Of a DNA stretch of 64,000 bases, positions 1-9,402 are shown one piece after another. The stretch spans positions 1 through 64,000 of the forward strand of contig CAVYXQ010000014.1 in the NCBI GenBank assembly GCA_963772555.1, in the 5' to 3' direction. The notes under the pieces were generated by a model. It worked only from the letters and a program-made list of their open reading frames with translations. It did no database searches and was not told the DNA's origin. Position numbers and translations under genes: made by a program. Each line of letters starts with the position of its first letter. Positions within the stretch are counted from its first letter, which is position 1. The stretch is from Roseiarcus sp963772555. GTDB taxonomy: Bacteria > Pseudomonadota > Alphaproteobacteria > Rhizobiales > Beijerinckiaceae.

Positions 1-610
1 GCGACGGGCGCGCGAATTGTCGGGGCCGCTCCCTTCGAGCCGAAGGGCGACGGAACCGCCGGCCTCGACGGCTCGCATGACCGCAACTATGCGCCGGACC
101 ATGTTCTCAAGGGACGGCGAACGGTTCGCGGGGTCGGGCTTCACCCTCGAAACGGTTGCGACGCCGGGGCACTGCGCCAACCACCTGTGCTTCTCACTTC
201 TGGAGGAGCGGGCGCTGTTCTCCGGCGACCATGTGATGGCGTGGTCGACTTCCGTCGTCGCGCCGCCCGACGGATCCATGAGCGCCTACATGGCTTCGCT
301 GGACAGGCTGCGCGACCGCGAGGAGGGCGTTTACTGGCCGGGCCATGGGGGTCCCGTCGCCGAGCCGCAGCGCTACGTGCGCGCGCTGATCCACCATCGC
401 CGCCAGCGGGAAGCCTCGATCCTGGCCGCGCTGGACGAGGGCGCGGAAACCATCGCTGAGGTGGTCGCCAGGGTCTATGCCGGCCTCAGCGCGCCGTTGG
501 TCCGCGCCGCCGGTCTCTCGACGCTCCTGTACCTCGAAGATTTGCAGGAGCGCGGGGCGGTGACGGTCGAGACGCCCGCCGCAGGCGAGGCGCGCTATCG
601 CCGGGCCTGA
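1..610 (+). CDS. MBL-fold metallo-hydrolase, LACTB2-like, 5' partial and frameshifted
   Basis: This is the C-terminal part of a metallo-beta-lactamase-fold hydrolase; the start lies before the window. From base 1 the first frame reads ATGARIVGAAPFEP and on to YAPDHVLK, and similarity then continues in the second frame as DGERFAGSGF. One extra g at about 111-113 explains the shift. Visible metal-binding motifs are TPGH, SGDH and WPGHGG. The last ~75 residues look like the small winged helix of LACTB2/GloB-like proteins. The substrate is unknown. Family assignment is firm; the frameshift may be a sequencing error. Confidence 0.8.
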   Translation, partial: RRARELSGPLPSSRRATEPPASTARMTATMRRTMFSRDGERFAGSGFTLETVATPGHCANHLCFSLLEERALFSGDHVMAWSTSVVAPPDGSMSAYMASLDRLRDREEGVYWPGHGGPVAEPQRYVRALIHHRRQREASILAALDEGAETIAEVVARVYAGLSAPLVRAAGLSTLLYLEDLQERGAVTVETPAAGEARYRRA

Positions 611-615
611 CCCCT

Positions 616-1395
616 TCACTCCTCGCGGGCTGTCTCCTGCGCGTCGGCGATGAACCGTCGGACGCGCCGGGCATTGGCGCCGAAATCGTGCCGCCCGACG
701 CGGGAGACCGAGCGCAAGTCGATGGCGGTCTCAACCGCCCCGGGACGAATGCGGATCGCAATGTCGCTGATGAATTCGAAAAACAGCGACCGGGCGGTCG
801 CCTCGATCAGCGCGGCGCCGTCGCCGCCGAGATTTCGGCGGTCCGCAGCTTCACGACTCCAGCCGAGGTCGCTGGCGATGTTGAGGGCCAGCTGATAGGC
901 CCCGGTCGAGTCCATCGGAACCCTGACGGTCGCGAGGTCGGGATAGGCGGCGCGCTGTGCGGCGCGCGTCTCGTCGCTTGGCGGCAGCGGCTCAGCACCG
1001 CCGCGCGCCTCGCGCGCCTTGGCCGAAAGCAGGAAGGGCGGCGGCGACTTGAGATCGGTCGAGACATCGTTGATCGGCGGCAAAAGGAAAGCGACAGCCG
1101 CAAGATAGATCGGGTAGGCCACCAAGGCGGCGGCGAGAACGAAGCCAAGCGCCGCCTGCTGAGCGCCGCGCAACCCGTCGCGCCAGATCAGCACCGCGGC
1201 CGAAACGGCAAGCCCCAGCGCGAAGGCCGCCACGACCAGCGCCGCGCCGAACACGGTCAGCGCGGCCGAGGGGGCGACGGCATGCATGCGCGACAGCGCA
1301 ATCGCGACGCCCGCGATGGCGAGGGCGAACAGGGAAAGCCGTCGCGCCCAAACGGCGGAGCGCGCGACAGGTTCGGCGACGATCAGCCGGCGCAA
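616..1395 (-). CDS. DUF1499 domain membrane protein
   Basis: A 259-residue protein with three hydrophobic helices in its first ~110 residues, followed by a soluble DUF1499 domain (roughly 130-255). The domain contains the pattern YPDLATVRVPMD, then a stretch ending in SLFFEFISDIAIRIRP and SRVGRHDFGANARRVRRF, which is typical of DUF1499. Function is not known; relatives are membrane-anchored. The start used is TTG because no ATG precedes the first helix in frame. The gene is intact although its neighbours carry frameshifts. It converges with the MBL gene, with only 5 bases between the stops. Confidence 0.8.
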   Translation of the reverse strand: MRRLIVAEPVARSAVWARRLSLFALAIAGVAIALSRMHAVAPSAALTVFGAALVVAAFALGLAVSAAVLIWRDGLRGAQQAALGFVLAAALVAYPIYLAAVAFLLPPINDVSTDLKSPPPFLLSAKAREARGGAEPLPPSDETRAAQRAAYPDLATVRVPMDSTGAYQLALNIASDLGWSREAADRRNLGGDGAALIEATARSLFFEFISDIAIRIRPGAVETAIDLRSVSRVGRHDFGANARRVRRFIADAQETAREE

Positions 1396-1416
1396 AGCCT
1401 ATACCGCCGCAATCGC

Positions 1417-1605
1417 TTAGCGCACGGTAGTCCGCTTGCCGGCCGCATCGCCGGGCGCGGCGCCCTCAGCCGGCAGAGCGCCGGCGCTGGTCGAGACCCG
1501 AAGATGAACCGAGAGGCCGGAGGGACGCCTCGCCGTTCCCGCATGCGCCGGGGGCGCGCCGAAGGCGATGACGAAGGCGACGGCGAGCCCAAGGCGGGAC
1601 GACAA
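1417..1605 (-). CDS. Small putative secreted protein
   Basis: A possible 62-residue gene starting at TTG, with an AGAGG eight bases upstream and an in-frame TGA just before it. The N-terminus (MSSRLGLAVAFVIAFGAPP then AHA-G) looks like a Sec signal peptide with an AxA cleavage site, leaving a short basic mature part. I do not recognise it. It sits between edd and the DUF1499 gene on the same strand. It could equally be chance coding in GC-rich DNA. Confidence 0.3.
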   Translation of the reverse strand: MSSRLGLAVAFVIAFGAPPAHAGTARRPSGLSVHLRVSTSAGALPAEGAAPGDAAGKRTTVR

Positions 1606-1690
1606 GAGGCAGCCTCTTCACTGCGGCGGGCGGCCGGATATCGCCCGCAAACGGTGAACAAAGCCTCAATGTCGCTGAAAAGCCGGGGCA

Positions 1691-3516
1691 TCAGGCGGCA
1701 GGGAAGATCGCCGCCCCCGCATCGGCGCGGCCGACGCTGGCGCGGAAAGCGCCGAACAACTCGCGGCCGACGCCGACATCGCGCCGACAGGTCGCTCGCC
1801 GCCGGCGCGGCCCGCCCAGTCCTCGTCGACCAGCACCTCGAGCCGGCCGTTCGCCGCGTCGAGCCGGATGATGTCGCCGTCGCGGAGCTTGGCGATCGGC
1901 CCGCCGCCGCCGCCTCCGGCGTCACGTGGATCGCGGCCGGCACCTTGCCCGAGGCGCCGGACATGCGCCCGTCGGTGACCAGCGCGACCGCCGGCCGCGG
2001 TCCTGCAGCACGCCGAGCGGCGGCGTCAGCTTGTGCAGCTCCGGCATGCCGTTGGCCTGCGGGCCCTGGAAGCGCACGACCGCGACGAAGTCGCGGTCGA
2101 GCTCGCCCGCCCTGAACGCCGCCTGCAGCTCCTCCTGGTCGTGGAACACCCGCGCCGGCGCCTCGATCACGTGCCGCTCCGGCGCGACCGCCGAGGTCTT
2201 GATCACCGCGCGGCCGAGCGGCCCTTCAGCACGCGCAGGCCGCCGTCGGCTCGAACGGAGCGTCTGCGCCGCGCAGCACCGACGGATCGCTCGCCGCTCG
2301 CGGCGCGGCAGCGCCAGACGAGCTGCGCCGTCATCGCCGAGGCTCGGCTCGATCGCGTAGTCGGCAAGCCCCTCGCCCCAGACGGTGCGGACGTCGTCGT
2401 GCAGCAGGCCGGCGTCGAGCAGTTCGCGGATCAGGAACGCCATGCCGCCGGCGGCGTGGAAATGGTTCACGTCGGCCTTGCCGTTCGGATAGATGCGCGC
2501 CAGCAGCGGCGTGACTTCGGCGAGATCGGCGAAATCGTCCCAGGTCAGCGCGATGCCCGCGGCCGCGCGCCATGGCGATCAGATGGATGCGTGTGGTTGG
2601 TCGAGCCGCCGGTCGCATGCAGGCCGACGACGCCGTTGACGATCGCGCGCTCGTCGATGACATGGCCGATCGGCGTGTAGTCGTTGCCGAGCGCGGTCAG
2701 CTCCAGGCGCCCGCTGCGCGCCGCCGCGTGCGTCAGCGCGTCGCGCAGCGGCGTGTCCGGATTGACGAAGGCGGCGCCCGGCAGATGCAGGCCCATGACT
2801 CTCCATCAGCATCTGGTTGGTGTTGGCGGTGCCGTAGAAGGTGCAGGTGCCCGGCGCGTGATAGGCCGCGGCCTCGGCGTCGAGCAGCTCGGCGCCGCGT
2901 CGACCTTGCCCTCGGCGTAGAGCTGGCGGATCTTGGACTTTCTCGTCGTTGGGGAGGCCGGACGTCATCGGGCCGGCGGGCACGAACACCGCCGGCAGAT
3001 GGCCGAACGACAGCGCGCCGATCAGCAGGCCCGGCACGATCTTGTCGCAGACGCCGAGATAGACCGCCGCGTCGAACATGTCGTGCGACAGCGCGACCGC
3101 GGTCGCCAGCGCGATCACGTCGCGCGAGAACAGCGACAGCTCCATGCCCGGCTCGCCCTGCGTGACGCCGTCGCACATCGCCGGCACGCCGCCGGCGACC
3201 TGCGCCGTGCCGCCGGCCTCGCGCGCCGCGTCCTTGATCAGGTCGGGATAGCGCTCGAGCGGCTGATGCGCCGACAGCATGTCGTTGTAGGCGGTGACGA
3301 TGGCGAGATTGGGGCCGGTCCCGTCGCGCAGCGCCTCCTTGTCGCCAGGGCGCGCAGGCGGCGAAGCCATGCGCGAAATTGGCGCAGCCCAGACGCTTCC
3401 GCGCGGCGCCCGGGCGACCGCGTCGTCGATGCGGTCGAGATAGGCCGGCGGGAGGCGCGGCTGCGCTCGGCGATCCGCTCGGTGACTTCGCCGACGCGGG
3501 CGTTGAGTTGGGTCAT
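1691..3516 (-). pseudogene. edd: 6-phosphogluconate dehydratase, multiply frameshifted
   Basis: Entner-Doudoroff dehydratase (6-phosphogluconate to KDPG), IlvD/Edd family. Starts at ATG 3516 after a perfect AAGGAGG and ends at TGA 1691-1693, 1826 bases in all, matching the ~605-residue family length. All family blocks are present but scattered over three frames: RLGCANFAHGFAACA, TAYNDMLSAHQP, GGVPAMCDGVTQG, VCDKIVPG, YHAPGTCTFYGTANTNQM, GGSTNHT, NHFHAAGGMAFLIREL, GPQANGMPELHKL, GKVPAAIHVTPEA and GVGRELFGAF. Hand-tracing needs at least ten single-base insertions or deletions, for example near 3450, 3390, 3355, 2933, 2897, 2800, 2585, 2560, 2230-2320, 2000 and 1930. Codons between the indels look undamaged, so consensus error is more likely than old decay. 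Confidence 0.85.
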
Positions 3517-3600
3517 GAGCTTCGCCTCCTTGATACGAGTCAATCCAGGCTCGGCCGCCGCCGCCACGTTTGCTTCGAACGCGGCGTTTCGAGCCGCCGG

Positions 3601-4606
3601 TTAAAAGCCGATCTGGTCGCGGACGAGCCTGGTGAACCGCTTGCGCTCGTCGTTCGTCAGGTTGGCCGTGGCGACATCGAGAACTCTCATCGCTGAGGCC
3701 GCCCGCCTTGGCGAAACTGTTCCATGCGGCCGCCTCGGCCAAGTCGCGCGGCACCACGCCGCCGTCGACATAGAGATGCGCCAACCGGTTTTGTGCGATC
3801 GGGTTCCCTTTCGCCGCGGCGATCCGCAGGATCTTGACAGCGCCCGCCTCGTCCTTCTTCACGCCGTCGCCATTGAACAGCATGATCGCATATTCCACCT
3901 CGCCGGCGACGATGCCGCCGTCGGCGGCGCGCTTGAGCCAGTGCGCCGATTCCGCGATGTCCTGAGGGACGCCTTTGCCCTCGCGCACCATCACGCCGTA
4001 GGAATAGGCCCCGTTGTCGTCGCCGGCGTTCGCCGACTGCAGGAAATACTGCGCCGCCTTGGCGAAATCGGGTTTTCGACCATTGCTTGCGTCAAGCGCC
4101 ATGACGCCGAGGTTATAGAGGGCTCCGGGATGTTTCTTGGCTGCCGCGCGCTCGAACTGTTCCTTGGCGCCCGGCACATCCTTTGGCACGCCGTTGGCCC
4201 CCTCGAGCAGCAGCACGCCGAGCTCGTAGGCCGCCTGCGGATCGCCGAGATTGCTCGCCAGACGATACCAGCGAGACGCCTCGAAGTCGTTTCGACCGAC
4301 TGCGGCGCCGTCGTGGTAGATCGCGCCGATCAGCGTCATCGCGGCGGCGTCCCTCGGGTTGTCGTCGATGCGGCGCTCCGCCTCCTTCAGCGCGAACAGG
4401 AAGTTGCCGCGCTGATAGGCGCCGAAGGCGATGTCCGGCGGCCTGCCGTCCGCGCGCGGCGGCAAGGGCGATGGAAAGCCGGGAGGCCGCAACGCGGCCG
4501 TTGAAGGGGTCGCGAACGGCGAAGCGGGCGGAACCGCTGGACTTTGCGCCACGGCGGCGCTCACGGCGGCGACCCCGAGCGTTGCGAAGAGCGCCGCCCT
4601 GATCAT
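3601..4606 (-). CDS. Sel1-repeat (SLR/TPR-like) secreted protein, frameshifted near the 3' end
   Basis: A ~334-residue protein with an N-terminal signal peptide (MIRAALFATLGVAAVSAAVAQ) followed by five or six Sel1-like repeats, with spacing typical of A..LG.....G.GV..D...A..W...AA. Sel1 repeats are helical protein-binding modules, probably periplasmic here. The start ATG overlaps the thiE stop as ATGA, so the two are likely co-translated. Near 3690 one extra base shifts the frame; the expected end (LDVATANLTNDERKRF... to RDQIGF and TAA at 3601-3603) lies in the next frame. Partner unknown. Confidence 0.8.
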
Positions 4607-5259
4607 GAATCTTCCGCCTCGGCGTTTGTAAGCAGGCGGCCCGTGCGCCGGGCGGCCTCCGCCGGGGAGGGCGCGCTCCAGACCGCGTGGTCGAGCGCGA
4701 CGAAATCGGCCCCCGCACGCGCCAGGTCGCGCGCCGCCTCGATTGATTCGGCATAGGCGACGCAGGGCAATTCGAAGATCTCCGCCCACCAGGCGACCCG
4801 TTCGGCCAGCAACTCGAGCGCCATGGCGGGAATGGCGCCGCGCGGCTCGCCGAACATCACATAGTCGGCGCCCTTTTCCCCGGCCGTCATCGCCTCGTCG
4901 CGCATACGCAGCGCGCCCGCGCCGACGATGCGTTCGGGCTTCAGACTGGCCAGCGCCTCGTCCAATGCTTCACCCGCTCCGGCGACGTGCACCCCGTCGG
5001 CGCCGAGCCTGGCGGCCAGACGGGCGTCGTTCTCCAGAAGGAGCGCGCAATTTCTGCTGACGGCAATCCTCAGGAGCGGGGCGACGATCACCTTGGCCTC
5101 GCCTTCCGAACCCGGCGCGAGCTTGATCAGGGCGCTGGCGACCGGGGCGGCGCTCAAAACCTCGGCGAAGGCTGTCCCGAAGGCATCCACATTGGCGGCT
5201 GAGAGGGGCGGCGTGACGAGATAGAGCGAGCAGGGCAAACGGGTTTCCGGGGCCGGCAT
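4603..5259 (-). CDS. thiE: Thiamine phosphate synthase (ThiE-like, divergent)
   Basis: A ~218-residue TIM-barrel protein. SLYLVTPPLS at the N-terminus, LLLENDARLAARLGADGVHV in the middle and GADYVMFGEPRG further on match ThiE/TenI. ThiE joins HMP pyrophosphate and thiazole phosphate to thiamine phosphate. The usual DGVHLGQ and GP(I/V)F..T signatures are altered (DGVHVAG, FGEPRG), so activity is less certain than family. I use ATG 5259; a TTG at 5286 is possible, and neither has a good ribosome site. First gene of a thiE-sel1-edd run on the minus strand. Confidence 0.7.
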   Translation of the reverse strand: MPAPETRLPCSLYLVTPPLSAANVDAFGTAFAEVLSAAPVASALIKLAPGSEGEAKVIVAPLLRIAVSRNCALLLENDARLAARLGADGVHVAGAGEALDEALASLKPERIVGAGALRMRDEAMTAGEKGADYVMFGEPRGAIPAMALELLAERVAWWAEIFELPCVAYAESIEAARDLARAGADFVALDHAVWSAPSPAEAARRTGRLLTNAEAEDS

Positions 5260-5379
5260 GAGCGATGCGTCGGTTGAAAACGCCAAACTCTCCGACCAAT
5301 GCGGCCAAACCGGGGAGGAGGCAAGTCCCTCAGTCGCGGGAGGCCTGCGCGGAGCGAAGAGGTCACCTGTGGCTGGCGC

Positions 5380-5941
5380 TCAAAGGAGCGCTTTGCGCAT
5401 TGCGAACGCGGCGCGCAGGCGCTCGTGTTGCGAGGCGATCTCGCACGGCCGCCGGATCGCCTCCGGCGAGCGGGCGATGGCGAGACTGCGGTCGAGATGA
5501 ATCACGCGCTCCTGAAGGCGAAACGAGCGCAGGCTCAAATGCCGTAACGTCGCCGGCAACTGCTCGAAGATCTCTGGAGCGGAGTTCGAGAGGCTCGGGT
5601 GTCAGCCTGACGCGGTGACGCTCGGCCAACGCCTGGACAGGCGTAAGCTCGCCCTCGTTGACGGCGCGCTGCAAGAGAAGCCAGGAAGCGACCTGCATGA
5701 GCCGCGTGGTCAGGCGCATGCTTTCCCTGCCATAGGCGAGCGCCGCCGCGCCGGCGAGGTCCTGCGACTCCTTTCGTCCCGGCCCGTCGAGATAGGCCGC
5801 CGCCTCCTGCACGAGCGTCATGCCCTGGCCGAACAGGTCCTTGAACGCCGCCGAGGCGGTCAGCCGATGAATGAAAGGAACGGCGGCCGACGGCTGGCCC
5901 GAGGCCGGGTAAGCCTTCCCCCCGTCGTGCTGGCGGTTCAT
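5380..5941 (-). CDS. rcdA: RcdA-like regulator of CtrA degradation (DUF1465), frameshifted
   Basis: About 186 residues when the frameshift is repaired. DUF1465/RcdA is an adaptor of the alphaproteobacterial cell cycle that helps ClpXP degrade CtrA at the cell pole. The first frame gives IHRLTASAAFKDLFGQGM, LVQEAAAYLDGPGRKESQ and ESMRLTTRLMQVASWLL. After LTPEP an extra base near 5593 moves the rest to another frame, reading SNSAPEIFEQLPATLRHLSL, VIHLDRSLAIAR and EIASQHERLRAAFAMRKALL before TGA at 5380-5382. The ATG start follows GGAGGG. The repaired C-terminus fits the family well, so sequencing error is likely. Confidence 0.8.
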
Positions 5942-6094
5942 TCGCTTTGCCCTCCTTCCCCAAGGACAGCGGCACGCGCAAGCCCCGCCGCATACGGTCG
6001 CGGGGAAGCGCTTTCTTTACGATCATAGGCCTTGGGAGAACTTCCAGCGCCTTAACTTTCGACTAAGGTTAACGCGGACGTCGAAACGCGCGGC

Positions 6095-6454
6095 CTAGGC
6101 CTTCCGGTCCAGCCGCTCCATCAGCCATTCGACGAGCGACATGCCGGCGATCGTGCCGATCGTCCCGAGGACGCCTGCCCAAAACGCGGCGCCGATCCAG
6201 CGATCGACTACGGGCGCGAGCGGGATAACGAAGCCCACGAGCGCCCCGGTCAGCGAGCCGAGGACAACCGCGACGGCCTGCGCCAGAAGCCGGACGAGGC
6301 CGGCGCTGCGCCCAGCGATGAGGGCGGCGAGAACGGCGAGGAGCGCCAAGGCGGCGATCGCGGCGACGATCCAGATGGCGGGCTCCTTTCCCTTCCCGGG
6401 CAATAGACGAGGAATTGTGAAAAAATTGCGTAGCGTGCCGCTCACCCAACCCAC
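6095..6454 (-). CDS. Small multi-pass membrane protein
   Basis: A 119-residue protein with about three hydrophobic helices (IWIVAAIAALALLAVLAALI, then LLAQAVAVVLGSLTGALVGF, then AAFWAGVLGTIGTIAGMSLV) and a charged end (EWLMERLDRKA). No known domain is recognised. It lies 33 bases downstream of the DUF4239 gene on the same strand, so the two may be co-transcribed. The start is uncertain: GTG 6454 is used, but an AAGGAG just before the first helix hints that translation might begin nearer the membrane segment. Confidence 0.5.
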   Translation of the reverse strand: MGWVSGTLRNFFTIPRLLPGKGKEPAIWIVAAIAALALLAVLAALIAGRSAGLVRLLAQAVAVVLGSLTGALVGFVIPLAPVVDRWIGAAFWAGVLGTIGTIAGMSLVEWLMERLDRKA

Positions 6455-6487
6455 CGGGACGCGCCCGCCAGTGTCCTGCGCCGCCTT

Positions 6488-7252
6488 CTATTTGTCGATA
6501 TACTGGATCGTCTGTTGGAGGGCGGCCGGCGAGACTTTGAACGCCCCGGAGTACGGTTCGCCGAGCTCGAGAATCAGGAAAATGGCGAAGGCGATCGACA
6601 CCGCGCCGAACGCGATCGCCGCGAGAACCACGGCGTTGCTCTTTGCGAACAGGCCGATGCTGAAGAAGAGCGCCAGGGTCCAGAAAATGAGCGCCGCCAC
6701 CACCACCCACGAGACTGGCGGACTGGCGACCTGAAGGGACATGAGAAGCCTGCCTTGTTCGACAAGCCCGGCGTAGATGTTCGCCGTGGCCAGCGCAGCC
6801 TTCTGTGCATCGGTTTTGGGTTGCAGGGTGGCGAGATAGGCTGCCACAGCCTCGCCGTTGGCGAGCGGACCCTCCACCGTCATCGCCTTCGGGTCGGTTT
6901 CTCCGCCGCCCCAGAACATCTCATAACCCCGAACGATGGTCTCCTTGAGTTTGTCCCGCGCCGGCTTCGTCTCGGGGCCGAATTGCTTGAGCGCCTGGTC
7001 GAGCCTGAGGACCTGGGCCGAGAAGGTCTCGAGCTCGGTCCTCTGGGTGGAGAAATAGGCGAAGCTCACTCCGATCAAGGTGCCGAGAACGAGCGCCAGC
7101 AGCAGGCTGACCAGACCCGACACCTGGCCGACGACGCCGCGAGCGCTGTCCGACATGTGCTCGGCCGGCAGCACCTTCTGCACGGCGATCCCCGCCAGTC
7201 CGCCGCCAAAGGTCAGGATAAAAATCAGGATCGAAGTGAGGATGACGCCCAT
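6488..7252 (-). CDS. DUF4239 (bestrophin-like) membrane protein
   Basis: A 254-residue integral membrane protein. Two hydrophobic helices occur in the first 90 residues (SILIFILTFGGGLAGIAV and VSLLLALVLGTLIGVSFAYF), then a long soluble helical region with RTELETFSAQVLRLDQALKQ, and two C-terminal helices (VVVAALIFWTLALFFSIGLF and AVVLAAIAFGAVSIAFAIFL). The end, LELGEPYSGAFKVSP, is characteristic of DUF4239, which has a bestrophin-like fold. Transport of an anion is possible but unproven. I start at ATG 7252, where the hydrophobic N-terminus begins. Confidence 0.75.
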   Translation of the reverse strand: MGVILTSILIFILTFGGGLAGIAVQKVLPAEHMSDSARGVVGQVSGLVSLLLALVLGTLIGVSFAYFSTQRTELETFSAQVLRLDQALKQFGPETKPARDKLKETIVRGYEMFWGGGETDPKAMTVEGPLANGEAVAAYLATLQPKTDAQKAALATANIYAGLVEQGRLLMSLQVASPPVSWVVVAALIFWTLALFFSIGLFAKSNAVVLAAIAFGAVSIAFAIFLILELGEPYSGAFKVSPAALQQTIQYIDK

Positions 7253-7471
7253 AGTCGTTGTTCTTCTCGTTGTCTGTGCCCCGGCCGAAGCCCATGCCCC
7301 AATTCCCACTGCCCGCGCAAGCCGAGACTTCCTGCGCAGTTTGAGCGCGGCGCTCCTGCGGCGCGCCGCTCTCGATCTCCGGCACGATGTCCATGGTGGC
7401 CTGTGGCCAAGGCGAGGACGTGCGGCTACGCCTCGAGGCTTTGCTTTTTGGCATAGCGCCGGTGGACGTCG

Positions 7472-9275
7472 TCAGACGCCGACGATTTCGCTGGCGACCG
7501 GCAGCCTTTCGATTTCGGCGCGGAGCGCTTCGTGAAGGGCCGAGGGCGCCTTCGCATGCACGAGGAGGCCGCGATCCTGGTCGGTCACGGCGCAAATCTC
7601 CACCTGTGCGCCGGGTAGCGCCGCGGCGATCAGGTCCCGCACGGCATGTTCGGCCGCGATCTCGCGCAGACGCGGCTTGAAGATCTTGCCGACCGGCGTC
7701 GTCGGCATCTCGGCGATGATCTCGATGGCGCGCGGCCGCGCCGGCGGCTCGAGGATGCGGTCCTCGACGAAGTGGCCGAGCGCGGCGAGATCGATCGATG
7801 CGCCGGGCGAGGGCGAGACGAACAGCATCGGCGTTTCGCCCGCATAGGGGTCGGGCCGCCCGACGGCGGCCGCAAGCCCGACGCCGGGAAAGCCGAGCGC
7901 CGCGTCTTCAATTCCGGCCGGATCGATGTTGTGGCCGCCGCGGATGATGACGTCCTTGATCCGCCCGGTGACGTAGATCTCGCCCTCGGCGCCGATGCGC
8001 CCGAGATCGCCGCTCCTGAGCCAGCCGTCGTGGAAGGCGCCGACGCGGCCGTCGGCGTAACCGGCAAAGACCTGCGGACCGCGAGTCAGGATCTCCCCGG
8101 TCGGCGAGGGTCCGTGATGCAAGCGGCCGTCGGCGAGCACCGCGACTTCTGCAAGCGCCACCGGCACGCCGACCGACCCCGGCTTCTGCCCAAGGTCGTG
8201 CGGCGTCTGGGTGATCGCGCCGGCGCATTCGGTCATGCCGTAAACCTGCCGCACGCAGTCGCCCGGCCAGGCGGCGAGAAATCGCCGTTCGATCTCGGGC
8301 GGGCAGACCGAGGCCCCGGTGGCGAACAGCCGCAGCCGTGAAATGTCGGCGCCGCCAAGCGGCGTGTCGGCAACCGCTCCGAGCGCCGTCGGAACGAGCG
8401 CGCCAATCGTCACCCGCTGCGCTTCGACGATGCGCCAGAAATTGGCGACGACCTCCGGGTTGCGCAGGCCGGCTGCGGTCGGAATGATCTGCGTCGCGCC
8501 AGCGGCGAAGGCCGCAAGACTGCCACAGAATGCTCCGCCGACATGAAACAGCGGCAGGGCGACGAGGACGCGGTCGCCGGGCCCGGCGCCGAAGGCGAGC
8601 ATGGTGGCCACGGCCGATGCGGTCACGTTGCGGTTGGTCAGCCTGACCGCTTTCGGGGCGCCCGTGGTCCCTCCGGTCGGCAGAAGGGCGACGACCCTAT
8701 TCGGCGGCGCCGGCAGCAGGCGAGTTGTCGCGCCAGTCGTGGTCGGGGCGCAATGTGTCATCGCCGAAGGCGACGCTGCCATCGAGCGGAAGGGGAACGA
8801 TGCGCTCGACCGTGGGAGCTTCATCGAACACGCCCTCGACTTTCTCCCACAATCCGCCCGGCGCTCCGGGCGGCGGCGCAAACAGGACTTTTGCCCGGGC
8901 GGAATTCAGTTGCGCGACGATGGCCGCGCGGCGAAACAGAAGGTTGAGCGGATGGACGGTGGCGAAGCTCATCGCCGCCCAATAGGCGACCGACATCGCG
9001 GTGCAATGGGGCGCAAAGACGGAAACCACATCGTCGGGGCCGATGCCGTTCGCCCTGAGCCAGCGTCCGGCAGCGGAAATCAGGCCGAGGAAATCCCGCG
9101 CCGTCGTCGTTGCCGGGGCTGGATCCAGCGCTGTTCTGAGATAGACGATCGCGTTCTCATCGGGCTCGGCTGCGACGCCGCGCGCAATCAGGCGGAAGAC
9201 GTCCGGACAGTCTCGGAGAATCGCACGGGCGTCGGTCTCGAGCGCTTCGCGATCCCGAGCCGCATACTGGATCAT
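7472..9275 (-). CDS. Acyl-CoA synthetase / AMP-dependent ligase, frameshifted
   Basis: An adenylate-forming acyl-CoA ligase of about 600 residues. It activates a carboxylic acid with ATP and loads it on CoA. The N-terminal part (from MIQYAARDREALETDARAIL) reads in one frame until a TAG near 8697. The remainder, beginning LLPAPPNRVVALLPTGGTTG, is in another frame, so one indel lies at about 8695-8735. Core motifs are LPTGGTTGAPKAV, YGMTE, GWLRSGDLG, GRIKDVIIRGGHNI and the C-terminal lysine motif TPVGKIFKP. Chain-length or aromatic specificity cannot be read off. No pathway partner lies next to it. Confidence 0.8.
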
Positions 9276-9402
9276 AGTCTTCCCAACCCAACCCGTCGTT
9301 CGACACCGGGGTTTCGGTGTGGTCGATGCGCGAACTTCGGTCGCTGCGAGCGCTGGGTCAAGTGCGGCGTGCGTCGGCTTGCGCTATACGGCGCGTCGAG
9401 CG

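Noticed and set aside
2579..4789. A 736-codon minus-strand open frame joining thiE leader, Sel1 repeats and Edd sequence
   Set aside because: It is a chimera made by frameshifts; sel1 has its own start and its repaired stop, and edd has its own strong ribosome site and ATG.
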